Of a stretch of 64,000 nt of DNA, positions 18,214-25,453 are shown one piece after another. Source of the stretch: Streptomyces sp. NBC_00878 (GTDB lineage Bacteria > Actinomycetota > Actinomycetes > Streptomycetales > Streptomycetaceae); NCBI RefSeq assembly GCF_026341515.1, contig NZ_JAPEOK010000001.1, forward strand, positions 8,246,001 through 8,310,000, written 5' to 3'. Position numbers and translations under genes: made by a program. Within the stretch, counting starts at the first letter, position 1; each line of letters begins with the position of its first letter. The notes below the pieces were generated by a model. The model was given only the letters and a program-made list of their open reading frames with translations, ran no database searches and was not told the DNA's origin.

Positions 18214-18387
18214 ATGGTGGTGAACGGGCGAACAGTACTGGAGCGCTTTCCCGCCGGTGGGCCGCGTGGGTCATGGCCGGCGGAGGAGTTCGCGCAGGCG
18301 TGCCGCCTGCGGGGGCAGCACGTGGAGGTCGTGATGGACCTGAACTCGGACGCCTTCCTGGTCATCGTGCGGGACCTCACCGAGTGA
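18214..18387 (+). CDS. Small conserved Streptomyces protein (57 aa)
   Basis: ATG 18214 follows a GGAGG ribosome-binding site at 18206-18210 and opens a 57-residue frame ending at TGA 18385-18387. The product starts MVVNGRTVLERFPAGG. It has an amphipathic helix (WPAEEFAQACRLRGQ) and a beta-strand tail (VEVVMDLNSDAFLVIVRDL). The strong codon bias at third positions and the ribosome-binding site argue for a real gene. I believe similar small proteins are common in Streptomyces, but the function is unknown. It is convergent with the ABC transporter gene, 66 bases away. Confidence 0.65.
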   Translation: MVVNGRTVLERFPAGGPRGSWPAEEFAQACRLRGQHVEVVMDLNSDAFLVIVRDLTE

Positions 18388-18453
18388 GCCGGGCCGACCG
18401 CCGAAGCGCTCGGCCCGGCCGCCGAGGGACTCCCCTCGACCGCGCCGAGGGAC

Positions 18454-20589
18454 TCACCCCGCCTTCGGGGCGGGCACCTTCGCCGTGAACTGCTCCGCCT
18501 GGAGCGAGTACAGCTCGGCGTAGACCCCGCCCGTGGACAGCAGCTCGTCCGGAGTGCCGGACTCCACGAGGCGGCCCTGGTCGAGGACGTGCACCAGGTC
18601 GGCATGGCGCACCGACGCGAGGCGGTGCGTGATGAGGATGACCGTCTGACCGGTACCCGCGAGGGCCCGGATCTTCTCGAAGACCTCCAGCTCGGCGCGG
18701 GCGTCGAGAGCCGCCGTCGGCTCGTCGACGACCAGGATCGTGCCCCTCCGGTACGCCGCCCGCGCGATGCCGAGTCGCTGCCACTGGCCGCCCGACAACT
18801 CGTGGCCGCCGCTGAACATCCGGGCCAGCAGCGTGTCCAGACCGCGCGGCAGATCGTCCACCACGTCCTCGGCGCCCGCCTCGATGACGGATGTGCGCAG
18901 TCGCTCGTCGGTGAGCGGCGCCGACGCCCGGCCGATCGCGACGTTCACCCGGGCCGTGAACGGCCACCTCTTGAAGTCCTGCGCCACCATCGCGATGCGC
19001 TCGGCGAGTTGGTGGCGGTCGGCGGTCGCCGCGTCCACGCCGTCCCACATGATCCGGCCGCGCTGCGGTGCGTACAGGCCCGACAGCAGCTTGACCAGGG
19101 TGGTCTTCCCGGAGCCGTTCTCCCCGACGAGCGCCACGATCTTGCCGAGCGGCACGCTGAGCGTCAGGTCCGAGAGTGCGGGGCGGGCCGAGCTGCCCGG
19201 GTAGGTGAAGGTGACGTTCTCGAAGCGGATCTCGCGCGGCTCCGCGGGCAGCGGCTCACCGCCGACCGGGATCGCGCGCTCGGCCGCCTCGACGTACAGG
19301 CGTTGCAGATCCCCGACGAACAGGGCTTCCTCATGGAGGGTGTTGACCTCCAGGACGAGCGTGTCGAGGCTCGCGGAGCCCGTACGGATCGCGATCACCG
19401 CCGTGCCCGCCACGGACAGCGCCATCGCCCCGGCCAGCAGCAGCCCGCCGAGCGTCGCGTACGTCGCCACGGTGGCCACACCGGTCCAGGTGGCCGCGAT
19501 CAGACCGGTCCGCGCCTCCAGGCGGGCGAGCCGGGCCTGTTCCGCCTCCGCGGACTCCGACATCGCGCGGAAGTGCCGCAGCAGGAAGGGGCCGACCCCG
19601 TGGACGCGGATCTCCGGAGCGGCGGCGGGCTCGGTGAGCAGACCGCTGATCAGCCGGCCGGCCCGGGCGTGCTGCACCCAGGCGTGGAACGAGGCGTAGC
19701 GGCGTCGCGCTATCGTCAGCGCGCTCCACGCGCTCGGCAGCGTCATCGTCACCAGCAGCGGCAGCAGTGCCGGATGCAGGACGGTGAGGACACCGGCCGC
19801 CGCGACCAGCGAGATCATCGCGTTCACCACACGCGTGGCGATCGCGATCATCCGCCGGGCGGACGAGGCACCGTACTGCGCCGTGTCCAGCAGCTTGTGG
19901 AAGGCCTCGTCCTCGATCGCGGAGAGCTCGACCGCCGCGGCCCGCTCCAGGTACAGCTCCGTCGCGACGCGCTCCACCTTCGGTTCGAGACGGCCCGTGG
20001 CGTACGTCGAGGCGGCCCGCAGCAGCGCGGCGAGCAGCATCACCACAGCGACCGTGACGAGCGCGGGTACCGCGTCACGCAGCCGGTCCTGCACCGGGCC
20101 GGCCGCCATCAGCCGCCCCAGGACGCTGTTGACGGCGAGCAGACTCACCGCCTGGGCGAGGCCCCGGCCCACCTCCGCGCTCAGCACGATGCGCGCGGCC
20201 TGGCGGTCCGCCTGCCAGGCGAGCCGGAAACTGGACGCCAGCAGCGCGGGCAGTCGCGTGACCATGGCCCGGAAGTTCAGCTCCAGAAACGCGTCGGAGT
20301 GCTGTGACCAGCCCATGTCGTAGCGCAACGGGCCGCCGAAGAGCAGCCGTTCGGAGTCGGACGGCTCGGCCTCGGCCTCGGTCTTGGCCGCGCCCGGTTT
20401 CCCGTTCACGGCTCCCGTCACCTTTGTTGACCCCGTTGACCCCGTTGACCCCGTGGGCCCGGTCGGCCCGGTCTTCTTCGTGGTTCTTGTCTGCCCGGCC
20501 TTCTTCGCAGCTCCCGCAGATTCCGCCGGTCCCACCGTGGCCTCCCCCGATCGTGGACGAACGGCCACTATCGCGGCGCGGGACGCCAC
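18454..20589 (-). CDS. ABC exporter, fused permease and ATPase
   Basis: The 711-residue protein is an ABC half-transporter. About six membrane helices (roughly 130-410) are followed by an ATPase domain with Walker A GENGSGKTTL, ABC signature LSGGQWQRLGIARA, Walker B ILVVDEPTAALD and the switch histidine in LITHR. It would dimerise in the membrane and export a peptide, lipid or drug. Residues 1-80 are low-complexity with Pro-Thr-Gly-Ser repeats (TGPTGSTGSTGST) and no conserved content, so translation may start later, for instance near the methionine preceding GWSQHSDAF. The gene stands alone and its substrate is unknown. Confidence 0.88.
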   Translation of the reverse strand: MASRAAIVAVRPRSGEATVGPAESAGAAKKAGQTRTTKKTGPTGPTGSTGSTGSTKVTGAVNGKPGAAKTEAEAEPSDSERLLFGGPLRYDMGWSQHSDAFLELNFRAMVTRLPALLASSFRLAWQADRQAARIVLSAEVGRGLAQAVSLLAVNSVLGRLMAAGPVQDRLRDAVPALVTVAVVMLLAALLRAASTYATGRLEPKVERVATELYLERAAAVELSAIEDEAFHKLLDTAQYGASSARRMIAIATRVVNAMISLVAAAGVLTVLHPALLPLLVTMTLPSAWSALTIARRRYASFHAWVQHARAGRLISGLLTEPAAAPEIRVHGVGPFLLRHFRAMSESAEAEQARLARLEARTGLIAATWTGVATVATYATLGGLLLAGAMALSVAGTAVIAIRTGSASLDTLVLEVNTLHEEALFVGDLQRLYVEAAERAIPVGGEPLPAEPREIRFENVTFTYPGSSARPALSDLTLSVPLGKIVALVGENGSGKTTLVKLLSGLYAPQRGRIMWDGVDAATADRHQLAERIAMVAQDFKRWPFTARVNVAIGRASAPLTDERLRTSVIEAGAEDVVDDLPRGLDTLLARMFSGGHELSGGQWQRLGIARAAYRRGTILVVDEPTAALDARAELEVFEKIRALAGTGQTVILITHRLASVRHADLVHVLDQGRLVESGTPDELLSTGGVYAELYSLQAEQFTAKVPAPKAG

Positions 20590-20744
20590 CGGGCAGGGCG
20601 CGCGCCCGTTCCGCCACGGCGTAACCGGAGCACGCCCGGGCGCTTACGACCGCACGCCGTGCAGGGGCACTGATGTTCGGGCACGGAGGTGTGAGGAGGT
20701 GCGCGGAGTTCCGTGGAGGTCCGTGGGGTGTGTCGACGTGCGCC

Positions 20745-21200
20745 TCAGGCGCTGACCGGCCGGGTCCACGAAGGCGGAGTCCCCGTCAACCGGCACAGCG
20801 CCAGATAGAGCGGGATCGGCGGCGTGTACGGAAGGGTGCCGCCCGGCTTGTGGATGAGCCCGGGAGGACCGGGCGAAGCGGGTACGAGCGCCCCCGTGGC
20901 GTAGTGCGCGGGTGCCGGCCACTCCAGGGCGACGTCGGAGTCGGACGGGACGAGCCACCACCAGTAAGTACTGTCGGCGTACACGCAGCCGACGCGTGGC
21001 AGCCGGGGCATCAGCAGCGGGCCGAGTCTCGCGGGCATCGCCACCGCGTCACAGCCCAGCGGCGCCCGCATGCCCTCCGGCACGGTCAGCCGCCGTGACG
21101 GCCCGGGGCCGGGCGTCGTCCGTCGGCCGCGCTCCAGTCGGACCAGCGTGTCCAGGCTCAGCACCTGTCGCGCACCGGCCGACGTCGCCCTGACGCCCAT
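20745..21200 (-). CDS. Conserved hypothetical protein (151 aa)
   Basis: The product contains a hydrophobic, Trp-rich centre (CVYADSTYWWWLVPSDSDVALEWP) and a Pro-rich C-terminus. The pattern resembles a conserved Streptomyces family without known function. Third-position GC bias supports coding. It has no clear signal peptide. It lies upstream of the ABC transporter on the same strand, about 155 bases apart. An 18-bp tandem repeat array lies 90 bases upstream of its start. Confidence 0.6.
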   Translation of the reverse strand: MGVRATSAGARQVLSLDTLVRLERGRRTTPGPGPSRRLTVPEGMRAPLGCDAVAMPARLGPLLMPRLPRVGCVYADSTYWWWLVPSDSDVALEWPAPAHYATGALVPASPGPPGLIHKPGGTLPYTPPIPLYLALCRLTGTPPSWTRPVSA

Positions 21201-21290
21201 TCAGCCCCCGTCCGTCCTCATATGTTCCGAACCATCCGGAAACGGCTGTCGCCGCACCAGCCGGGAAGCCGACTGGAACGACCCAGGTCA

Positions 21291-21362
21291 GTCAGGTCAG
21301 TCGGATCCGTCAGGTCAGTCGGATCCGTCAGGTCAGTCGGATCCGTCAGATGCGTCGGATCC
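21291..21362. repeat. 18-bp tandem repeat, four units
   Basis: The unit GTCAGGTCAGTCGGATCC is repeated at 21291, 21309 and 21327, with a diverged fourth copy at 21345. Further GTCAGTC phrases continue to about 21385. It lies between two minus-strand genes. Confidence 0.9.
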
Positions 21363-21385
21363 GTCAGTCAGTCGTCAGTCGGTCG

Positions 21386-22108
21386 TCAGTACCAGTCGTG
21401 CCCGGCCGGAGGCGTGTGCGCCCCGATCGGCTCCGCATGCGCGTGTTCCTCGCTCGGCGCCGTACACGCGTCTTTCCCGGTCGGCTTCGTACGCCCGTGA
21501 TCCGTACGCCCGTGTTCCCCGGTCGGCTCCGCAGGCGTGCGATCCCCCGTCGGCGAGGAGCCGGCTGGGGCCGGCCGGCTCCTCGCACCCCAGCCCAGGT
21601 CCGACCGCGGCTCGGCGCCGTTGTTCGCCGAGCGCGGCAGTTCCGCCCAGACAAGCAGTCCGGGTCCGGTTTCCTGGGCGCCCCAGGCGGTGCACACCGC
21701 CTCGACGAGAAGCAATCCCCTCCCGTGCTCCTCCTCGGGGCGCTGCGGCGACGGGTGGGGCTCACCCGGCGCACACCCCTCGTCACGCACGGCTATCCGC
21801 ACCAGGTCCCCGCCGTCCTGCAGCTCGCACACCACATGGCGGCTCGCCGTGTGCACGATGGCGTTGGTGACCAGCTCGGAGACGACGAGTTCCGCCGTGT
21901 CGCACGTGTCCGCACAGACCGACCAGCCCGAGAGCCGGGCACGTGTCAGATGTCGGGCCTGGGCCGCGGAGCCCGGGTGTGCGGCCAGCTCGAAGCGGAA
22001 CCGGCGCTCGGCGGCCGCGTCGGGGCATGCCCCGGCAGCGGCACCAAGACCGAACCGGTCCTCGGCGGCGTCTGTTCCTAAGGGCGCGGGCGGAATCACG
22101 CTTGCCAC
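21386..22108 (-). CDS. Anti-sigma-factor-like ATP-binding protein (HATPase)
   Basis: From GTG 22108, which has a GGGGAG ribosome-binding site, the gene encodes 240 residues. The first 150 form a GHKL ATPase domain related to RsbW/SpoIIAB: N-box ELVVSELVTNAIVH, G1 box VRDEG and G2 box HGRGLLLV. The last 80 residues are Pro/Thr/Glu-rich and low-complexity. It is divergent from an HTH regulator followed by a DUF397 gene. That combination is very common in Streptomyces and is associated with developmental and antibiotic regulation (the whiJ-like group). An alternative TTG start at 22135 would overlap an inverted repeat, which I consider less likely. Confidence 0.8.
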   Translation of the reverse strand: MASVIPPAPLGTDAAEDRFGLGAAAGACPDAAAERRFRFELAAHPGSAAQARHLTRARLSGWSVCADTCDTAELVVSELVTNAIVHTASRHVVCELQDGGDLVRIAVRDEGCAPGEPHPSPQRPEEEHGRGLLLVEAVCTAWGAQETGPGLLVWAELPRSANNGAEPRSDLGWGARSRPAPAGSSPTGDRTPAEPTGEHGRTDHGRTKPTGKDACTAPSEEHAHAEPIGAHTPPAGHDWY

Positions 22109-22124
22109 TATCTCCCCGTCGTGA

Positions 22125-22160
22125 ACACTTGGCAAGTGTCACTCTGAAAATTGCAGAGTG
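22125..22160. promoter_or_regulatory. Paired inverted repeats in divergent promoter region
   Basis: Two dyads lie side by side. ACACTTGGCAAGTGT (22125-22139) is a perfect palindrome around one base. CACTCTG and CAGAGTG (22140-22146, 22154-22160) are perfect arms around seven AT-rich bases. They sit 17-52 bases upstream of the ATPase gene and about 130 bases upstream of the HTH gene, so they may be operators for the neighbouring HTH protein. Confidence 0.5.
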
Positions 22161-22286
22161 CAGTGTTCTGTGCGGTATGGCCATGGCACACTGCTCGCAA
22201 CAGCACGTGGCGCGGCGTCAGTTGGGTACCCGATTCGGGGCCCGAACGGGCGCCGCCAGGGCTGTCTGGACCCAGTGGAGGTGGAC

Positions 22287-23147
22287 GTGAGCGAGCCGCG
22301 GTCCGCACCGACGGTCGGGCAGGTCGTCCTCGGACGGCGCCTGCTGGACCTGCGGGAACGCGCGGGGCTCAGGCGTGAGGAGGCGGCGCGCCTCCTGCGC
22401 GTCACCGCCGCCACCGTCCGCCGTATGGAGACGGCCGAGGTCGCGTTCAAAATTCCGTACCTCCAGCTCCTGCTGAAGTCGTACGGCGTCTCCGACGAAG
22501 AGGTCCTGGCCTTCGTGGCACTGGCCGAGGAGGCGAACCAGCCGGGCTGGTGGCAGCGCTACCACGACATCCTGCCGGGCTGGTTCTCGATGTACGTGAG
22601 CCTGGAGGGCGCGGCCAGCCTGATCCGCTCGTACGAACCCCACTTCGTGCCGGGAGTGCTGCAGACCGAGGACTACGCGCGTGGCGTCATGGAATCCGGC
22701 GCCGTCGGCCAGACCAGACCCGAGGACATCGAGCGTCATGTGGCGCTGCGTATGCAGCGCCAGGCGCTGCTGACGCGCGCGGGCGCGCCCCGGTTCTGGG
22801 CCGTGATGGACGAGACCGCCGTGCGCCGCCCCATCGGCGGCCCCGCGGTCATGCGCGCCCAGATCGACCGGCTGCTGGAGGCCACGAAGCTGCCCAACGT
22901 GACACTGCAGCTCGCCCTCTTCTCTTCGGGGCCGCACGCGGGCACGTACGGGCCCTTCGTGCTGTTCCGATTTGCCATGCCCGAACTTCCGGACATGGTC
23001 TACAGCGAGTACCTGACCGGCGCCGTCTATCTGGACGCGCGTAGCGAGGTGGCTACTCACCTCGAGGTCATGGACCGCATGGCGGCCCAGGCCGCCACGG
23101 CACATCGCACGAAGGAGATCCTGGTGGATCTCCGCAAGGAGCTGTGA
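22287..23147 (+). CDS. Helix-turn-helix regulator with DUF5753-type C-terminal domain
   Basis: The 286-residue protein has an XRE-type HTH near residues 8-65 (LGRRLLDLRERAGLRREEAARLL, VTAATVRRMETAE). A C-terminal DUF5753-type domain is marked by the phrases YEPHFVPGVLQTEDYARGVM and RMQRQALLTR. GTG 22287 follows a GTGGAG ribosome-binding site; the longer frame to 22158 lacks conserved sequence. This family works with a DUF397 protein, here encoded one base later, and usually an HATPase partner, here divergent. In Streptomyces such sets tune development and antibiotic production. The dyads at 22125-22160 are candidate binding sites. Confidence 0.88.
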   Translation: MSEPRSAPTVGQVVLGRRLLDLRERAGLRREEAARLLRVTAATVRRMETAEVAFKIPYLQLLLKSYGVSDEEVLAFVALAEEANQPGWWQRYHDILPGWFSMYVSLEGAASLIRSYEPHFVPGVLQTEDYARGVMESGAVGQTRPEDIERHVALRMQRQALLTRAGAPRFWAVMDETAVRRPIGGPAVMRAQIDRLLEATKLPNVTLQLALFSSGPHAGTYGPFVLFRFAMPELPDMVYSEYLTGAVYLDARSEVATHLEVMDRMAAQAATAHRTKEILVDLRKEL

Positions 23148-23411
23148 ATGGAACGCATCAAGACCCGGATACGCGCCGCGCGGATCTATAACGGCATGCC
23201 CGCCAGGGATTTGGGCAGCGAGGGCTGGCACAAGCCGTGGAGCGGGGGCAACGGCGGCAACTGTGTGGAGGCGATGAAGCTGGCCGACGGCCGGATCGCG
23301 GTCCGTCAGTCGGCGGACCCGGACGGACCCGCCCTCATCTACACCCCCGGCGAGATGACCGCGTTCATCCAGGGAGCCAAGGCGGGGGAGGCGGACTTCC
23401 TGCTCTCCTGA
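23148..23411 (+). CDS. DUF397 domain protein
   Basis: This 87-residue protein shows the DUF397 pattern: W-x-KPWSGGNGGNCVEAMKLADGRIAVRQSADPDGP and the tail EMTAFIQGAKAGEADFL. The ATG follows the stop of the upstream HTH gene with no spacer, so the two are translationally linked. DUF397 proteins partner with the preceding HTH/DUF5753 regulators. The N-terminal 25 residues (KTRIRAARIYNGMPARDLGSEG) are a little longer than the minimal domain. Confidence 0.88.
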   Translation: MERIKTRIRAARIYNGMPARDLGSEGWHKPWSGGNGGNCVEAMKLADGRIAVRQSADPDGPALIYTPGEMTAFIQGAKAGEADFLLS

Positions 23412-23539
23412 GGCCGCCGGCCGCCCCTTGATCCGCCTCTACCTGTCCCACGTGCTTCCTGTTTCTTCTCTTGACCTTAAGTAGATCCAGTGACCCAATT
23501 GATCCAGTTACTCAGTCGATTCACGACCAGGACGTCGAT

Positions 23540-24256
23540 TCACCGCCAGGACCACATGCGCCGGGGCGCGTCCACCAGCCGGCTGACCGCGACCACCGGG
23601 AACGGCGGCTGCTCGGCATGGTCTCGGCCGAGACTCAGCGCGTAGTAGATCTGCTCGATCGAAGGCGGTCCGACCGCGAGGTTGCGCCGGACCGCCGCCG
23701 ACGGGGACACCTGCCCGGCCTGCACGAGATATGCCGCGGCCATCGTCCCCGTACGGCCCACACCCGCCCCGCAGTGCACGAACACCGGCCCCGGGGCCGC
23801 ACCCACGACGCTCAGGAAGCGTCGTACCTGGTGCGGCGTCGGGGTCTGTCCGTCCCGGATCGGCAGCCGTACGGCATCGAGGCCCGCCCTGCTCGGAGCG
23901 GCGAGCTGGGCGGCGCTCAGGTCCTCGGCACGCAGGTCGACGACGGTGCTGAAGCCGAGCCGGGCCAGCTCCCGATAGCCCGCGGGGGAGGGCGCGGCAC
24001 CCCGCCACACCCCTCCTTCCGCGTCCACGGGCTGGAAGTGGTGGATGCCCTGAACCGCGTGGGTTCCCTCCGGCTCAGGGGTCTGTTCGCGCGTCCAGTA
24101 CGACAGCGCGAGGATGCCCAGCGCACCGGTCGCCCAGAGGGCGAGATAGCCGAGACCGAGCGCGCCGAGGACGCGCAGGACGGTTCCGCGCGGGGATCTG
24201 CGGGAACGGCCGGTCGGCGGCGTGGTGCTGGGCGGGGACGGGGCGACGACAGCCAT
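23540..24256 (-). CDS. Membrane-anchored protein tyrosine/dual-specificity phosphatase
   Basis: From ATG 24256 the product has 238 residues. One membrane segment near 33-55 (LRVLGALGLGYLALWATGALGILAL) is followed by a phosphatase domain with the P-loop VHCGAGVGRTG (CX5R signature, about 163-173) and general-acid region VVDLRAEDLS upstream. It would remove phosphate from tyrosine, serine or a phosphoinositide-like substrate. The frame extends to 24367, but that part is the translated GGGCGA repeat array (Arg-Pro repeats), so I exclude it. The gene stands alone. Confidence 0.83.
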   Translation of the reverse strand: MAVVAPSPPSTTPPTGRSRRSPRGTVLRVLGALGLGYLALWATGALGILALSYWTREQTPEPEGTHAVQGIHHFQPVDAEGGVWRGAAPSPAGYRELARLGFSTVVDLRAEDLSAAQLAAPSRAGLDAVRLPIRDGQTPTPHQVRRFLSVVGAAPGPVFVHCGAGVGRTGTMAAAYLVQAGQVSPSAAVRRNLAVGPPSIEQIYYALSLGRDHAEQPPFPVVAVSRLVDAPRRMWSWR

Positions 24257-24278
24257 GGGCGACCCGGAGGCTCGGGGA

Positions 24279-24328
24279 CGAGGGCGAGGGCGAGGGCGAG
24301 GGCGAGGGGCGAGGGCGAGGGGCGAGGA
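24279..24328. repeat. GGGCGA hexanucleotide array
   Basis: About eight imperfect copies of GGGCGA lie just upstream of the phosphatase start, with one-base variations in some units. Confidence 0.85.
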
Positions 24329-24490
24329 CAAGAGGCTCGGGCTCGGGGAGGAGGAGCGCCTTGGCATCGTAACCCGGGCCGCTGGGGGAGGAGTTGTCCT
24401 GGTACGGCAGGAGTTGCCCGTGCGAGGGAAGGGGGCGGAGGGGCTGGAGTTTCCGACTCAGGTCATGGCGGCGTCCGGGGGCGTTCGTGC

Positions 24491-25453
24491 TCAGTCGTCG
24501 TCCGCGTCCGCGTCGCCGATGCCGACCACCGTGATGTGCGTACGGTCCAGGCCGGTGTCCTCCAGACAGCCGCGCAGCCGCATCCGGTCGTGGTCGGTCA
24601 ACGCGGGCTGGACCATGCCCGCGAAGAGACCGTCGCCCAGCTCGCCGAGGGAGGCGCGGTTGAGGGGTACGGACGTCGAGTCCCGGCACCGTTCCCAGAG
24701 TTGGCGCGCGGCGAGCGACTGCCGCTCGGCGTCCATGTGCGTACCGCGCATGTCGACCCGCAGGAGCAGGGAGGTCGCCTCGGAGTCCTTCGCGTCCTCG
24801 TCACGGGTCTGTGTGAGTTGGGCGAGCCCGACGACGAGTGCGCCGAGCAGCGCGGCCCCGACCACGCTCACGACGAGCACACGCGCGGTACGGCCGCGCC
24901 GCCGCGAGGCACCGAGCACCGGCAGATCGTCCAGGTCGGCCAAGGCCGCAAAGCCATCCAGGTCGGCCAGGTCGGCCGGGTCGTGCCTGCCGTTCGGATG
25001 GGCGCCCCGGGCCGGATCGGGTGCCGCCAGGACGGCGAGTCGCCCGGCCAGCCGCCGCTCCGCCGTGGGCCGGGCCGTGGCCGACGCGATCCGTTGCACG
25101 ATCCAGGCGAGTCCGGAGAGCAGCACCCCAGTGACCATCAGTACCGGCACGAAGACATACGTACGACTCGTCGGCTCGTCCAGCCAGCGGAACCGGTCGC
25201 CCGCAGGCCGGGCCTCCTTCTCCCGCAGCCGCGCCAGCACGTCCTCCTGCCGCCGGTCCGCGTCACGCATCCGCTCCTCGATCCGCGCCAGCCGCCCGAG
25301 CAGCACGATCCCGAGCAGCATCACCTCGACGACCAGCAGCAACACCCCGCACAGGATGGCCCGTTGCCACTGCCACCGGTACAGATAGATGACGACGTAC
25401 GTCCCCGCCCCCGCGGCCGCCGCACCCCCGAAGAAGTAGGCGACGAGCCTCAT
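24491..25453 (-). CDS. Multi-pass membrane protein coupled to a PEP/pyruvate-binding protein
   Basis: The 320-residue protein has membrane segments near 8-25, 33-52, 100-122 and 192-213. A charged coiled-coil-like stretch (ARIEERMRDADRRQEDVLARLREKEAR, about 55-80) lies between the second and third. Its C-terminal region after 215 is soluble and acidic and ends in Asp repeats. I do not recognise a family. The start codon overlaps the stop of the upstream 25450-27783 gene by four bases (ATGA), so both products are probably made together. A role as membrane partner of that enzyme is inference. Confidence 0.7.
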   Translation of the reverse strand: MRLVAYFFGGAAAAGAGTYVVIYLYRWQWQRAILCGVLLLVVEVMLLGIVLLGRLARIEERMRDADRRQEDVLARLREKEARPAGDRFRWLDEPTSRTYVFVPVLMVTGVLLSGLAWIVQRIASATARPTAERRLAGRLAVLAAPDPARGAHPNGRHDPADLADLDGFAALADLDDLPVLGASRRRGRTARVLVVSVVGAALLGALVVGLAQLTQTRDEDAKDSEATSLLLRVDMRGTHMDAERQSLAARQLWERCRDSTSVPLNRASLGELGDGLFAGMVQPALTDHDRMRLRGCLEDTGLDRTHITVVGIGDADADDD

